A stretch of 64,000 nt of DNA. Origin: Pycnopodia helianthoides (taxonomy: Eukaryota; Echinodermata; Asteroidea; Forcipulatida; Asteriidae). The notes under the pieces were generated by a model that was not told the origin of the DNA, did no database searches, and saw nothing but the letters and a program-made list of their open reading frames with translations. The stretch lies in contig CM063255.1 in the NCBI GenBank assembly GCA_032158295.1, positions 4,183,501 to 4,247,500 of the forward strand, read 5' to 3'. Shown piece after piece: positions 36,527-49,531 of this stretch (positions within the stretch are counted from its first letter, which is position 1; each line of letters begins with the position of its first letter). Position numbers and translations under genes: made by a program.

Positions 36527-36534
36527 CTATATAG
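36527..36534 (-). promoter_or_regulatory. Candidate TATA box upstream of the SLCO4A1-like gene
   Basis: CTATATAG lies about 300 bp upstream of the start codon. An E-box-like CACGTG is at 36512..36517. If the TATA box is functional, transcription would start near 36500 and give a 5' UTR of roughly 270 nt, provided there is no upstream non-coding exon. The call rests on motif and position only. Confidence 0.3.
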
Positions 36535-37220
36535 AGCTTGAATTGACACCGCTGGCCTCTGCCTGCTGTACAATATTCAGATTATGTATTTTTAGCGTAG
36601 TAGTCTCTTTGTACGGAGTACCACATTAAAAGCAAACATCAGGCGGGGGGGGGGGGGGTGACTAGTGTTACTATAGTCCCTATACAGTTATCAGGGATGA
36701 CACAGCCCATACGGTTGATAACGTGTTGGTTAATATTTAATCTTGCTCATTCAACTCATGTAGGCGCGAGTGCTAGTATTTATAGGGATGTTATGGTTCC
36801 CAGGCAACATGTGACATGACCCCAGAGACAGAACAGTTTCAGTGCTGTGGAATTATCCTCTAAGGTTGATAGAGTGTCACACTCATTCCAGATAAACATA
36901 TGTGTTTTTTTTTCTCTACCCCCCTTCTCTAATTTTTTTTTTTTTTTTAGGGGGTGGGGAAGGGGGTTATTAAATTCTCTAATTGGTCTTTATCGTTTAT
37001 CCTGCAGTTGAGGGCCTCTGTCAGCACGTGCTGAATTTATTTCATTATTTCTATATTGTCTTAACAACGTTCTACACACTGGTCAGCTAAGGCCCTACAT
37101 GCCATGACATCCCATGGACATCCCAAGCTGGACGAAGCCACACGTCCCAGAGGGGGGTGTCGATCAACAGGGGTCAGTGATTTGGTTAGGAGGGGGCGGG
37201 GACGGACAAAACAAACCCTC

Positions 37221-37587
37221 TTAAAGGCACGTTACAGAATTGGTAATTGTAAAATATACTTTCGATCACAGATTTACATCAAACTTACACGGTCTAATGA
37301 TGATGATAGTAGAAAAATCCCTAGAAATATTTCTGGCTGAAATGCCATATTTGATGAGAAATAAATCAAACTAATTTCCGATTTGAGTTTATCGCTCATG
37401 ATATATGCATTTGATAACACATGCAAATTTGTAATCGGTTTTGCACTATTTTCTCGTGACCCAGATGGCCGATCGATCTCAAACTTCTACAGGTTTGTCA
37501 GTTTATGTATATGGTGGATTATATAAAGTGCTTACACTGACAGCAACTGTTTTGTTAGCAAAAACCAATTCTGTAATGTTCCTTTAA
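37221..37587 (+). mobile_element. TTAA-flanked MITE, family A, copy 5
   Basis: 367 bp. The left end is variant (TTAAAGGCACGTTACAGAAT), and the central hairpin has partly been deleted. Confidence 0.8.
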
Positions 37588-38187
37588 CCTATGAAAAAAA
37601 AGCTTGTAATCATTGTGCTGACAACGTACCACGGGGGCGTTGCAACCAAACGGGTCTCTCGCTAGAGGGCTCTTGGTGTGCAAAAAACACAGAATATATT
37701 CCTCGTGTGGCCAATTTATGATTTTTTGATATATCAAATTCATATCTAGATAAATGCAGGACGGGACAGGCTAAGTCGATGTGGACAAAAAAAAAAACAT
37801 TGTTTCAAAAGCTCATTTTGTTTGTCTGTTTGAGTGCGTTGTGCTCAACGTGGGAGGAGCTATCCTTGTTTATTGTAGTCCATTACATCTAAGTACAATG
37901 ACATGGGTGATCATGACACAGCGATTTATCGTGTATTGTGCGCAGCCTCGTTAAATGTTGACAGTGCCTCTTTCTGTATACTTAATATTGAATTGCGTGG
38001 ATGTGGCATTTTCACGCTATACATGTGACATCAATGTCATAATTAGGAATTGCTTGGAACAGAATAGCGGCAGATTGTGTTACTCGATGCAGTCGCAGAT
38101 AGTCTTCATGTGATGTGTTATCAACCAAAAACATGAAATAACAAACCTCTCTGTTAAAATGTGGGCTTAATCCGTTGATATGGGTCA

Positions 38188-38539
38188 TTAAAGCACATGT
38201 ACAACATTGGTAATTGTCAAAGACTCTTAACTGCACTGTATGTGACGCAGCATATACATGAAATAACCAACATGTGAAAGTTTAAGCTCAATCAGTCAAC
38301 GAAGTTACAAGAAAATAGTGAAAAACCTTCTTTTATGTTTTCCACTGTTTTCAAACATCGGATTTTATTACCGTGACAAAGACTTATTGTTTTACTCTTT
38401 TCCTAAAAACTATAGCATTTCAAGCAAAACTATTTCAAGGGAAGTTTTGCACCATGACCATCTTTACACCATGTAAGTTTTGTGCGAATCTGTGAACATT
38501 TATATTTTCAAACTTACCAATGTTGTACACACCCTTTAA
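38188..38539 (+). mobile_element. TTAA-flanked MITE, family C, full copy
   Basis: 352 bp between TTAAAGCACATGTACAACAT and GTTGTACACACCCTTTAA. Confidence 0.75.
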
Positions 38540-39074
38540 TAAAAAAAAACATGCACAATTTTCAGCATGTAAACACATTGTCCCTATTGTCATCGTCGTC
38601 GTTGGTTGTTGTTGTTGTTGTTGTTGGTGTTGTTGTTGTTTTTTTTTTGGGGGGGGGCAGGGTTCAGATACAGTTTTCTCGAAGATGATTCCATTTCAGA
38701 GAGAAATATTTCACGGTAAAAAAAAATTGTTTTAGTATGAACTTCACAATCAGTCATCTTTCAGACTAAAATTAAACATTGACGTTATTTATCCTTACCA
38801 ATCCTATGCACAGTACATTTAATGCAAAAGTAATTTGCTCTCATCTATTCATTACAAATGTTATTTTTTAGAAGTATTTATTTACTACCTGATTAATTAT
38901 TTTTTATTAATTTATTCAGTGAATAACCCGGGGCCGTCGCCCACATATGCCTTAACACTTTAATCGTGTTTCTCCCTGGGCACACATTACAACATCAGTT
39001 TATTGTTGACTTCACGTACTTGCATAATTTATTGTAGTTACACGGTAACTTCGCCACATTATCTATTAACTAAA

Positions 39075-39469
39075 TTAAAGGAACATTACAGAATTGGTTT
39101 TTGCTAACAAAACAGTTGCTGGCAGTGCAAGCTGTTTATGTAATCCACCATATACATAAACTGACAAACCTGTAGAAGTTTGAGATCGATCGGTCATCTG
39201 GGTCACGAGAAAATAGTGAAAAACCGATTACACATTTGCATGAAATCATATAGGTTCAACAAATAATAAAACGCTCACTGAGCGATAAACTCCAATCGGA
39301 AAATTACTTTATTCATTTCTCATCAAATATGGCATTTTAGACAGAAATATTTCAAGGGATGTTTTCTACTATCATCATCATTAGTCCGTGTAAGTTTTGT
39401 GTCAATCTGTAATCGTAAAGTATTTTTTACAAGTGTTTTTTCTTTACCAATTCTGTAATGTTCCTTTAA
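39075..39469 (-). mobile_element. TTAA-flanked MITE, family A, copy 6
   Basis: 395 bp, intact ends and central CGCTCACTGAGCG. Confidence 0.85.
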
Positions 39470-39804
39470 TATTAGTGTATGTTCGGCAACGTGTAGCCCG
39501 TCCGGTAGCAACATTGTTATAATTAATCGGGTCAAAAGCCATGTTAGCTGAATTGTTCAACTGCCATCGCCAACCGCTACCTTGCATTCATATGATTCAT
39601 CATTGATTCGTTTCTGTTCTGGGAAGCTGGGGGAGGTCTGATTATCACGTCGTCAGTGAATGCATCCTCATACAGTCAACCTGTGAAATTTGTCCACAAA
39701 TATCCTTACAGATATGTCGTGCGTGTTTCAATCTCGCCAATAAAACCAAAAAAGCAAAGTGCGAATTCTCCTATGTTAATGTATTATAACGATATCTGCT
39801 TATT

Positions 39805-40194
39805 TTAAAGGTGCTGCATACGTTTGGTAATTGTAGCCTACTGATTGTGTTATTACTATATTAATGTAGGTACATACAATAAAACTAACCTGTAAAATTT
39901 CACTTCAAAAGGTAGTCGCGTTTTTGAGATATCACCAAAAAACCGGAGCGAATATTTCCAAGCAGAAAGAATATTCCCCATAGGAACGCACAGTCTGAGA
40001 AGCGTTTCTGACGCGCTTCTCAAATTTGAAATTTGAGGGGAAAAAAGTGATATATTTTCCATAATTGTAGTACTTCGAGTTAACAAATTTCTCAAAATTC
40101 ACTATACTACCCAAAGGTGCTGTACTTCTTACCAAGTAAGTTTGTTATGCCATTACTTTTCAGAGTCATTACCAAGCGTGTACTGTGCCTTTAA
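39805..40194 (-). mobile_element. TTAA-flanked MITE, family E, copy 2
   Basis: 390 bp between TTAAAGGTGCTGCATACG and GTGTACTGTGCCTTTAA, with a central GAGAAGCGTTTCTGACGCGC-type hairpin. Confidence 0.75.
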
Positions 40195-40553
40195 GGTATG
40201 TTTGTTTGTTTGTTTGTTTGTTTGTTTGTTGTGTTTTTTTTTTGTCGAGCTGAAAGAATAGTTTCCACAAAGTGTTTTGTTTGAGACGGAAAGTACTGTG
40301 ACAACTTTACTCCATCAATTTATTATGTATTTTTTTATTTACATAAAGTGAGCCTATAATGTATTTCCAGACGTGCCGGTATGTTTACATGACCCATTTC
40401 AGCATCATTTATAACGAGTTTTGCAGCAGATTACAAAAACATGCAGCGTGACCTCTTGAGCTGTTTTGTTGGTACCTTTGCCAAAGTTCACTTCCCCGTA
40501 CAAACGTGTCTTAGTCTGGTGTCTCAAGTGCATTTCCGTGCTACATTAAAGGG

Positions 40554-40775
40554 TTAAAGGGAGGGTACACGATTGTTAATCACTCTAAGAATTGATGGCA
40601 ATAAACACTGACTTGGTTAGAAGTACAGCAGCTTCGGGTAGTATAATGGAATTTTCCCCCCATGGTTTTTTCGGTGATATCTCAAAAACGCGACCATGTA
40701 AATGTACCTATACATTTATATAGGATTTAACACAATCAGTAGTCTCCAATTACCAAACGTATGCAGCACCTTTAA
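40554..40775 (+). mobile_element. TTAA-flanked MITE, family E, internally deleted copy
   Basis: 222 bp with both TTAA ends. The central palindrome and half of each arm are missing. Confidence 0.65.
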
Positions 40776-40829
40776 CGTACTACTCCTGTGAGAAATTATG
40801 CTTGCATCAGTTAGACTTGGTTAGAACAC

Positions 40830-41156
40830 GGAGGTTTTTTCCTCCGTGGAAGTACAGCAACTTTCGATAGTATAAAGCATTTTGAGAAATATTTCAATTC
40901 AAAATAATGTGGATATGAAAACAATATGTCAGTTTTTATCCACCCAAATTTGAAATGGAGAAACGCAGATCGTGTATTCCTATTAGGGATTATTCGTTAT
41001 GTGTGGACATATTCGCTGCGGATTTTGGCGATATTTCAAAAACGCGACCACCTTTGAAATAAAATTTCACAGTTAGTTTTATTGTATATATTTACATTTA
41101 TATAGGATTAAAACAATCAAACGGTCCCAAAAACCAACGGTATACTTTGCCTTTAA
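40830..41156 (+). mobile_element. TTAA-type MITE, family F, copy 2
   Basis: The right end GTATACTTTGCCTTTAA and the arm GCGGATTTTGGCGATATTTC match the inverted 23331 copy. A perfect stem-loop CACGGAGG-T6-CCTCCGTG lies at its left edge. Confidence 0.6.
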
Positions 41157-42837
41157 AGAGAACAGATACTCAAAATTGAGTCGGCTGAGCAGCCGTGGTT
41201 TATATTTTTAATGTTTAATGCATGTTTATTTCTGTTTGATGTTTTGGGGGTTCCTTTTGACTAAAGGTTACATTTTATCTCAAAGAGGGGCTCCAAGGTC
41301 AGTTTTGAGTTTCACTCAAATTACAATAGAGTCCTTGATTGTCAGCATTGCAACATTTGGCTGCCATGTTTTTTACTATCATTATCATCACCTATTATTA
41401 TTATTAGCTGTTCCGAATTAGAAGTAGGAACAGGTATTGTTTTCGTCAAGATTTATATCAATTTTATTATTAGGAGTTTCGGCCCGGTAGCCGAAACGCC
41501 GATTGATTTCGTCCAGAATTCTTATCTCTCTTTCTTATGATTCTTTCCGGCCCTAATCCCATAAGTTTTGTACAAGGATTTTTTAATCAAATAATCTTGT
41601 ACTTAGCAATGTTATATCATTACAAATTGTATATACCATATTAAAGCTTAGGTCGTGAAATTTAGTATAAAACATAAATATCTGAACTTAATTAATTAAT
41701 TGACTTAGTTATAATGACGTGAATATTTAATTAACCAATCTTGAGACCACCATATCTCAAAAAGTATACGTCCGATCGCCAAACTTTTTTTCCAATTGTT
41801 TGCTTGTTAGATACTTTAGATGTGTTTGGTGAGTTAAATATTGAACGACGTCACCATGACGTCATTTATTGCGCGTTTTGTATGTGTGTACAAAAAACCA
41901 ATGCCTCTAAAAAGTGTAAATAATTAAACACAATTTTTTCAAAATAAGTTCAATTTTGGTAACCTATAATACACAAATCATGTTTATAACACAAATGCTT
42001 TTACTAAGAGTTATTCAAGACCATGATAAATATTCAAAGTATACGTATTTCACAAGATAACTAACGATTAAAATTGGCAAATCTGACACCATTGCCTAGG
42101 TTTTCAATCTCGCGTTAGGTTTTTTCAATCAAGATTGATTGGGGGTTTTTCTGTTGAGAAATTTAATTTATAAACCTCAATTAAGTTCATCTTTGAAGCG
42201 TGAGATTGACTCAACATTTCTATTCGGATGAAAGGGGTTAATTGTAAAGTCAAATTAGTTTTCATGATTGTGTTTGAAGCACATTTTGAAGGAAATTTAT
42301 CGGTTTTTACTTACGATGTATAGCATAAATCAATATAATTTTAACTAAAATCATAATTTCGTATTTTTGTTTTCGACCCCCCCCCCCCACCACCAAAAAA
42401 AAGCAATCTCAGAAAGTAACCAGTTTGTATGATATGACATTTTATGATTCTGTCAATGGCATCTGTACTCCGATGTAATTTTGAAGTTTCAAATTTCGTA
42501 GGGGTTTCGTCCAGATTTTGTTTTCTTTTTCTTACATAATGTTTGTTAGCGGCCCTATTCCCATAGGTTTTCCTGTCTTGTATTACTTATAACACATTTG
42601 ACATTTTATTCAAAATATGACCCCACTTTAACCTTTCATTCCAGTTCAAACAGGAATCTAAATTTAAAAAGTCGAATTTCCCGAATCAAATGTCATGAAG
42701 TCTTAATCTTTTTGCCGTCTTTTAGCTTAGGACACATTTGACGTTTTATTCAAAATATGACCCCACTTTAACCTTTCATTCCAGTCCAAAAAAAGGAAGT
42801 TCAAATGAAAAAGTACTGTAAAGCGTGGTTCGGATTT

Positions 42838-42868
<31 letters not shown>

Positions 42869-44154
42869 GGGGGGGGGTCAACTAGTGTTTCTTCAATGTA
42901 TGTATCAATATTTATAACATGTATAAGATACGGTTTTGCGTTCTCTGGCAATTTCTATTCTCTTCTTGCTGTGCCAAATTTTGTCACTGTTTTGACCGAA
43001 TTTGGGGGCAAATGACCGCCCCCCCCCACCCCCAACCACCACCACACTCTCACCACACCCCCCCCTCCGCCCAGGGTCATACCCACGTGTAATGGGACCA
43101 TGTCAGAGACTACAGACTTATGTACGATTGCTAATTATTGTGTTTGTAGTTATTTTTTTTTGTATGTATGTATGTATTTATTTTTTGGATGGGGCTTTTT
43201 TCAATCATCCTAAAGCAGTCAGCTTTACCCCTGCGTTGAGTCTGCCAGGTGGATTTGTTTATGTATTTTTTGTTTCTTTTCCAACGGTTGTGACGAGAAA
43301 TTAACACACAATCAACACCAAACAATAATAGTGCAGTGTTTCTTTATTCAATCAACCATAAGTTTGGTATATGACTTTGACCAATAGAGGAAAGATCTTA
43401 AGAGTGTGTAATTATTCCCTTTTAAGGTAGGGTCATAGATTGTTGTTTTTTTCTTTCTTTCTTTCTTTTTTCAACGTAATGCTGATTTAAGGCCAAAATT
43501 GACAACAAAGATTCAATAAAAGTAAAAGTTCCAGCTAACTGAAGTGTCTACTTGTTGAGACAAAAGGCAATGAAAAAAAAAAAACTGGACAAAAAACTGT
43601 CACGAAGAACGTCAAAGCTATCCACGCTTAGCGAGGTGACAGTGGGTACCAACCGCATCTCTGGGCGCAGCATTCACAAACGGACACCACGGAAAATGAG
43701 TTTTTGAGATTGGTGTTAAATTGTGTACATACTTTTATAGGTTTCTATTCAACGGGGATAGTTCAGATGAAGTTTACTGCCATTACCATCTTTATAGCAA
43801 GGAGGCTCTCGGTTAAAAATTACACCTTTTTTTTTTCATTACCAAAGTATGACCCAACCTTTAGGCCTAAGCTGACACACACAACAGTGTGTAGTTTACA
43901 AAGTTTCCCGGTCTTTAATGTGAAGTTCCAAAACTCATCAAAATATAACCACAATGACTTTTTTCAATCAGTAAAATAAATGCAAATACCAGCACCTGTG
44001 CTTAATCAACTGAAGAAGTTTAAGTTAACTGTAAGGAAACTGGATTATTGATCAGCAATTTTCTGTGTAACAAGGTCAAACCCCATGGTGTAGCAGAAGA
44101 AGGTATACTACGCATTTGTATACTGTTTGTGTTAAATACGAAGTTTAATACTGA

Positions 44155-44330
44155 GAACAAAAGAAGTTCAAATAATGTAGGGACTTGAAACACTATGTGG
44201 ACTTACACGCGTCCACACAGTGTATTTAACATTGTTGAAGAATATGAAGGGTGTTTTTCTTTTTCTTTAGGCACAGAACAAGGAATGCCCGCATAGTGTA
44301 TGCAACACAGAGATGTGCGTGTTTAACGAG
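44155..44330 (+). repeat. Repeat K, copy 2
   Basis: Matches 2808..2975 and 45459..45605 (GGGACTTGAAACACT, GTCCACACAGTGT, ACAAGGAATG). Confidence 0.5.
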
Positions 44331-44484
44331 AGTACATGCAGTGAACCAGACTGAATAATATTAAACCTAAACTCAAAGTATGAGGCGCCTGATGGTGCAC
44401 AAGAAACAAAACCAATACTAAAACTGTCACTTACAGATTAATTAGAATCCGACAACACGATTTCAATACTGATGAACTGTGTAT

Positions 44485-44797
44485 AGACCTTTCTATTGCA
44501 ACGTCACAGCCCGAGTTTTTGCCAACCGAGGCCGGAAAACTATGGAAAGCCATAAATGCAAAACAAACAACAGATCGCCACAGTTTTTAACAATGTTACA
44601 CAAATATTCAAAAATAGTGTTGAATTTGTTGGAAACAAAGCAACCAATCATGAGAGGTACTTTACTTAGTTGAAAGTTTGCAGAAAATGTTAAAATTTTG
44701 TTGAAACATCTATAAACACGATTGAGTGTTTTGTTAACATTCGGCGTTCCATGCCAACCAGCGCGGTTTGTTTATCAACAATGGAAAGGTCTATTGT
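44485..44797. mobile_element. Inverted-repeat element S
   Basis: Begins TAGACCTTTCTATTG and ends CAACAATGGAAAGGTCTA. A partial inverted copy lies at 59995..60225 (shared GTTTATCAACAATGGA-type end and AACCAATC/TTGGAAACAAAGCAACCAAT). Confidence 0.6.
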
Positions 44798-44868
44798 GAA
44801 AGAATGGTGAAAGTATAGTCTTGTGCCTGATAAAAAATAGAACGACTGAAGCGAACCTCGATAAGAAC

Positions 44869-44945
44869 GAAATCACGTGTGCACGAAAACGAAATCACGT
44901 GTGCACGAAAACGAAATCACTTGTGCACGAAAACGAAATCAAACG
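44869..44945. repeat. 22-bp tandem repeat, about 3.5 copies
   Basis: The unit GAAATCACGTGTGCACGAAA plus AC is repeated with one substitution. Confidence 0.75.
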
Positions 44946-45458
44946 CAATAGTTGCTGTTCGGAAACTCCAGTTCGATTGAATGCATGTTTTAATAGAATT
45001 GATTTTTGTTTTGTTGTTTTTTTCCCCCAGAAAACTGATAATAATCTCCGTGGTAGTGTACAACTATTGTTCCTCTACTGTGCTAGATAGAAGTCAAGGG
45101 GTGTTTGTGTGTCCTATTAATGACATTCAAAACTGTGAACTTGTAACAAAAGGGACACTATTGCTACCATAAAGGGAACAATGGGGGTCCACGTTTGTCA
45201 AGACAAAGGCAACGATTGGAGGCCAATACACGCACGGGCAAGCGTTACATACGAAGTGTGGACCTGAGAACACACACATTCTATTTTTATATATCCCTGT
45301 GGAGACATCTTTTGTTCTTTCCTTTGTCCCTGTAGTTAATATCCTCTCCTAGACTGTACACGACAATCCTCGTGGAGAACCTCAGTTTTTGGAATTCCCT
45401 ATGGAGACCTTTAGTTCTCCTCTTTTTTTTTCTCGGTCTCCATCGGGTAGTGACTATG

Positions 45459-45605
45459 AAAACAAAAGAGGTCCACACAAGGCAGGGTTATGAAACACAT
45501 TGTGGACTTACACACGTCCGTACAGTGTTTTCACCGGTGTTGAAGAATAGTCCACAGAGGGTATGTAACACAGAGCTGTGTGTGTGGGTACAACAGTACA
45601 GAAAC
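45459..45605 (+). repeat. Repeat K, copy 3
   Basis: AACAAAAGAGGTCCACACA, GTGGACTTACACACGTCC and GTATGTAACACAGAG are shared with the copies at 2808 and 44155. Confidence 0.5.
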
Positions 45606-45924
45606 CTGATTGAAATCAAGGTGAATTTATAGGAAAAGTAGTAATAAACTGTGAACAGTAATCCAAAAATTAAGGAAACTACTTAAAGTGTTAAATACTG
45701 TATATCCCCTATGTACAGTGATCGTTATGTTAAGTCTGAGATATCGTATGTTTAACCCTGTGATGTTCGATCATCAACAGAGGGCGCTCGGCTCGCAATG
45801 TTGAACGAAGCCGCCGAATCATAGAACAGTAAACGGTAGCCTACACGTTTTGACCGCCATGCTTGGCCAAACGTATACCAAAATATTTTAGTAAGTTTGT
45901 TTGTGCGAGTAAATGTAAGGACGG

Positions 45925-46035
45925 TGTTGAGGTTCCAGGATTTGAACTGGCCTCTTGTCACCGGGCACACTCGGTGGTCTTGTGGCTAAGATACCTGCTC
46001 TAGAATGCGGAGTTTGGGGGTTTCGTATCCTGCCT
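45925..46035. repeat. tRNA-like SINE fragments
   Basis: A minus-strand B box (GTTCAAATCC) and a plus-strand tRNA-like stretch (TGGTCTTGTGGCTAAGATAC, GGGTTTCGTATCC) lie side by side. A related fragment is at 56665..56712. Confidence 0.4.
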
Positions 46036-46051
46036 TAGTAGTAAGGCCTAT

Positions 46052-46052
<1 letters not shown>

Positions 46053-46091
<39 letters not shown>
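46053..46091 (+). repeat. GTT microsatellite
   Basis: About 13 perfect TTG units. Confidence 0.9.
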
Positions 46092-46092
<1 letters not shown>

Positions 46093-46559
46093 CTTTATTT
46101 TTGAATGACTCGGGAAGGCACAGAGTACAGTAGCAGCGCTTATCATTCATTAGCGCATGTTTTATTAATTAGTTTTGAACAAATCCATTAGTTTGTAACC
46201 TCGGCACGCCTCGACTCTGCGTTGAACAAAGTTGCTCCCTGCGCAAGTTTCGAACTTGCGCTGAACTTTCAAACTATCGATCAATCAATCAATTTCATCC
46301 ATCATTACATACATTTATGTCCGTACTGTTTTAAACAAAGTGATACAATATACATGCACAATGTAATAAGGATCTGAACAATGAACTAAGATATTAGGCT
46401 TGAAAAAGCAAAACAAGTGTACATTAATTGAAAACACTTTGAAGAGTATATGTGCGTAAACAAGATTTTAATTTGACACACGTTTTCTTTAATTTTACAT
46501 GTTGTGGTGGGGAGAATGAGTTATACTTATAGTGTAGTGAACTGACAGTGTAGTGAACT

Positions 46560-46905
46560 TATATGGTGTGCACAACATTGGTGGGATTGAAAAATTTATA
46601 TTCGCAGATTTGCACATACTTTTGGTATAAAGATTATCATGGTGGAAAACCTCCCTTGAAATAGCTTGAATTGCTAAAGTTTTCAGGAAATAACTAAAAA
46701 CAGTTAGTTTTTATCTCGCGTGTCCAAAACCCGGTTATTTGAAAACAGTGAAAAACAATTAATGGGGGGTTTTCACTATTTTCTCGTGACTCCGATGACC
46801 GATTGCGCCTAAACTTTCACATGTTATTTCGTGTATATGTTGGGTCACATACAGTGCAGATACTGGTCTTTGACAATACAATAAATGTTATACTTGTGAT
46901 TTAAG
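46560..46905 (+). mobile_element. TTAA-type MITE, family C, diverged copy
   Basis: The left arm CACAACATTGGTGGGATTGA, the right arm TTTTCTCGTGACTCCGATGA and GGGTCACATACAGTGC are followed by a GATTTAA end. Confidence 0.6.
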
Positions 46906-46996
46906 TGCGCCCTCAATCTTTCCGCTGGGCTTAATTCTAAAGCTCACTTTTTCAAACAATTGTGTATTACTCTGCTCAGCTGGAACGGATTGCATC

Positions 46997-47681
46997 CATA
47001 GAGCTATATATATTGACTATAAGAGCGCTAACTTGCTCTGAGTTTAGAAGCCACCCAGGGCGCAGACATGTTTGATGTGTTGCGTGACTACGGAACGATT
47101 TTAATTTTAAGAGAGCACACATGGCCGCGAAAATTTTGCATTTGACGTGCGCGCTTACGTACGCGCCATATTTAATCTAACGATCATTGCTCTTGTAAAC
47201 AGGTGATTTTAGTGATGTCTTAAAAAAAATATGTAGTAGGTGATTCTCTGATGTTGTTACTTACGTCTTAGGAAAAATGCTGAGTCGAACTAAAGCCTTG
47301 TTTGGGAGGATTCAATGCTTCAAGATGTCAAGGGAAAAAAAAACGAAATCTGCTTCAAGGATACACAATATGCCGGCAAGAATGACGAACTCAAAAAAAA
47401 AACGTATACGCGCAAACGCACATGTTAAACATGACGCACATGACGCTCGCAGTTTGTACGCTCATTAGCAGATTGTGCGTTCTCATTTGCTGCATATTTG
47501 GTTCGATGACGCATAGAAAAGAACAAACGCTTTATCATGCAAATAGCCGTACAATTGCCGTACAAAATTTCAAGCTTTTGTATTAGTTTGTACATAAACA
47601 TGGATGCGCCCACACGGCTTCAAAACCTTAGTGCGTGTATAACGGGGTGTTAGCGCTCTAGTCAATATATATAGCTCTATG
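46997..47681. mobile_element. hAT-like non-autonomous element with perfect 8-bp TSD
   Basis: 685 bp. The left terminus is CATAGAGCTATATATATTGA (continuing CTA..AGAGCGCTAAC) and the right terminus is its reverse complement apart from a 2-3-bp indel. ATTGCATC occurs directly outside both ends (46989..46996 and 47682..47689). An 8-bp duplication and short TIRs fit hAT. No transposase remains. Confidence 0.8.
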
Positions 47682-47982
47682 ATTGCATCATATCTATCCA
47701 TTAAACATAGGTCCTAAAGTTTAGTTTTTACTCACTTTTGCTTGAAAGAGATGGACTATATCATATTTTATTTTAAAATTTGTACTTTATTATACTACAG
47801 TATAAGTCTGGTGGCATTATTGATTTTTTCCTGAATTTGTATTTTGTGCAGTAGCGGAGGGATTTATGGTTTCAAGGTGTTTTTTGTTTTGTTTTGTTGT
47901 TTTTATTGGGGGGGGGCATCTCATATGTTTTTGGTTTTGCTGGAGTCCGTGGGCTACAGACAAATCATATGGCACAGTTTTG

Positions 47983-48366
<384 letters not shown>

Positions 48367-48829
48367 ATCTCTCTTTTGTGCCTGGGTATGACTCTATTGA
48401 CAAATCTTGTAATGGTATTTATTTTCAAGAACCCCCCCCCCCTCCCATTGAGTATAATTTCTCTCAGACTCATATTTATGTCATTATCAGAGAAAATTAT
48501 TAATTTTGGTAAAGATATTCGCTGCTGTTTTCGCTCACATTATTAATAGTATGTGTATGTTTTGTGTATGCCAATGTGCCTACTAATTGCTTGTGTAAGC
48601 TCTTCAATGTAAACGTTTGGCGGTGGGCTTTTTTGTGTTTTGGGTGTTTTTTTTTCCTTTTCGTTCAGGGGAGAAAGAGTTCTCTTTAAGTTTTTTTTTT
48701 ACCGCTGGTGTTGTCAAGTGATCAAGAGATTGTGGATTAATTAATTCATTTTGTTCATCTAATCGTACGTTTTTGTCATCCTGCACTGCCCCCAAAATGG
48801 GGTGTTGAAATTTTAAAAATTTACAATTG

Positions 48830-48936
48830 AGCTTAACATTTCACAAGTTTGTTATTTTACGTGTATGTTTGGTCACATAAAGTGTGGATACTAGTCTTTG
48901 AAATGTATTTTACCAATAGTTTACATGTGCTCTAAA
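48830..48936 (+). mobile_element. TTAA-type MITE, family C, right-arm remnant
   Basis: ATTTCACAAGTTTGTTATTT and GGTCACATAAAGTGTGGATA match the family-C right arm. Confidence 0.5.
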
Positions 48937-49034
48937 AGTAAAACATAATAATAACAATAATACAAATTATATCGAATAAATAAATAAATACAACAGTTAT
49001 AATGAATAGGTAGCTATCGGTAACAACAACCCTT

Positions 49035-49040
49035 TTTATT
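49035..49040 (-). terminator. Candidate polyadenylation signal of the receptor gene
   Basis: AATAAA on the minus strand, about 120 bp downstream of the stop codon at 49161. It is the closest canonical hexamer. Confidence 0.45.
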
Positions 49041-49160
49041 TGTTTTTCCTCCCTAAAAACAAATCGGCACGGCCCTCGTGGGTAGGCCAGGTAAATATGC
49101 TGCTTGGCAAACTCACTGTGGCTCTCGATATGAATGCATACACCCCCCCCCCCTCCCCAA

Positions 49161-49466
49161 TTAGATTTTAGTCATATTCATGCCGCTACTGCTGTCCGCC
49201 GCGATCTGCCCTGACAGGGTCACCGTGGTATGAAGTGATTTATTCAGAGCTCTGGCGCTCGATGAGTTGGAGAAGGAATCGTCGAGGATCTGGAGTCTAA
49301 ACTTCGTCTTCCACATGGCGATCACGCGTCTGTTGCAGACGAATGCGAGGCAGACGAGCGCCCCCTGGAGGGAGTTGAGCACGATGTAGGGATACCAGAA
49401 GGCCGGGATGTTGAGAAGGGACGCGATGAAGCCAAAAATCCACGTGAAGCCCATAATCGCTGATAG
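49161..49466 (-). CDS. SMB-domain family-B-type 7TM receptor, last exon (TM6-TM7, C-tail)
   Basis: The acceptor TTTACAG at 49467 is preceded by a T-rich tract. Phase 0. It encodes LSAIMGFTWIFGFIASLLNI (TM6, with the family-B MGFTWIFGF motif), then FWYPYIVLNSLQGALVCLAF (TM7, NSLQG motif) and the short helix CNRRVIAMWK. A cytosolic tail rich in Ser and Thr ends NMTKI at a TAA stop (49161..49163). 306 nt, 101 residues. These motifs are diagnostic of secretin/adhesion/Methuselah-like receptors. Confidence 0.93.
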   Translation of the reverse strand, partial: LSAIMGFTWIFGFIASLLNIPAFWYPYIVLNSLQGALVCLAFVCNRRVIAMWKTKFRLQILDDSFSNSSSARALNKSLHTTVTLSGQIAADSSSGMNMTKI

Positions 49467-49531
49467 CTGTAAATAAAAAACACATTCGATTAACAACACA
49501 ATTAATTCACATCAGAGAATACTGTTGTGCT

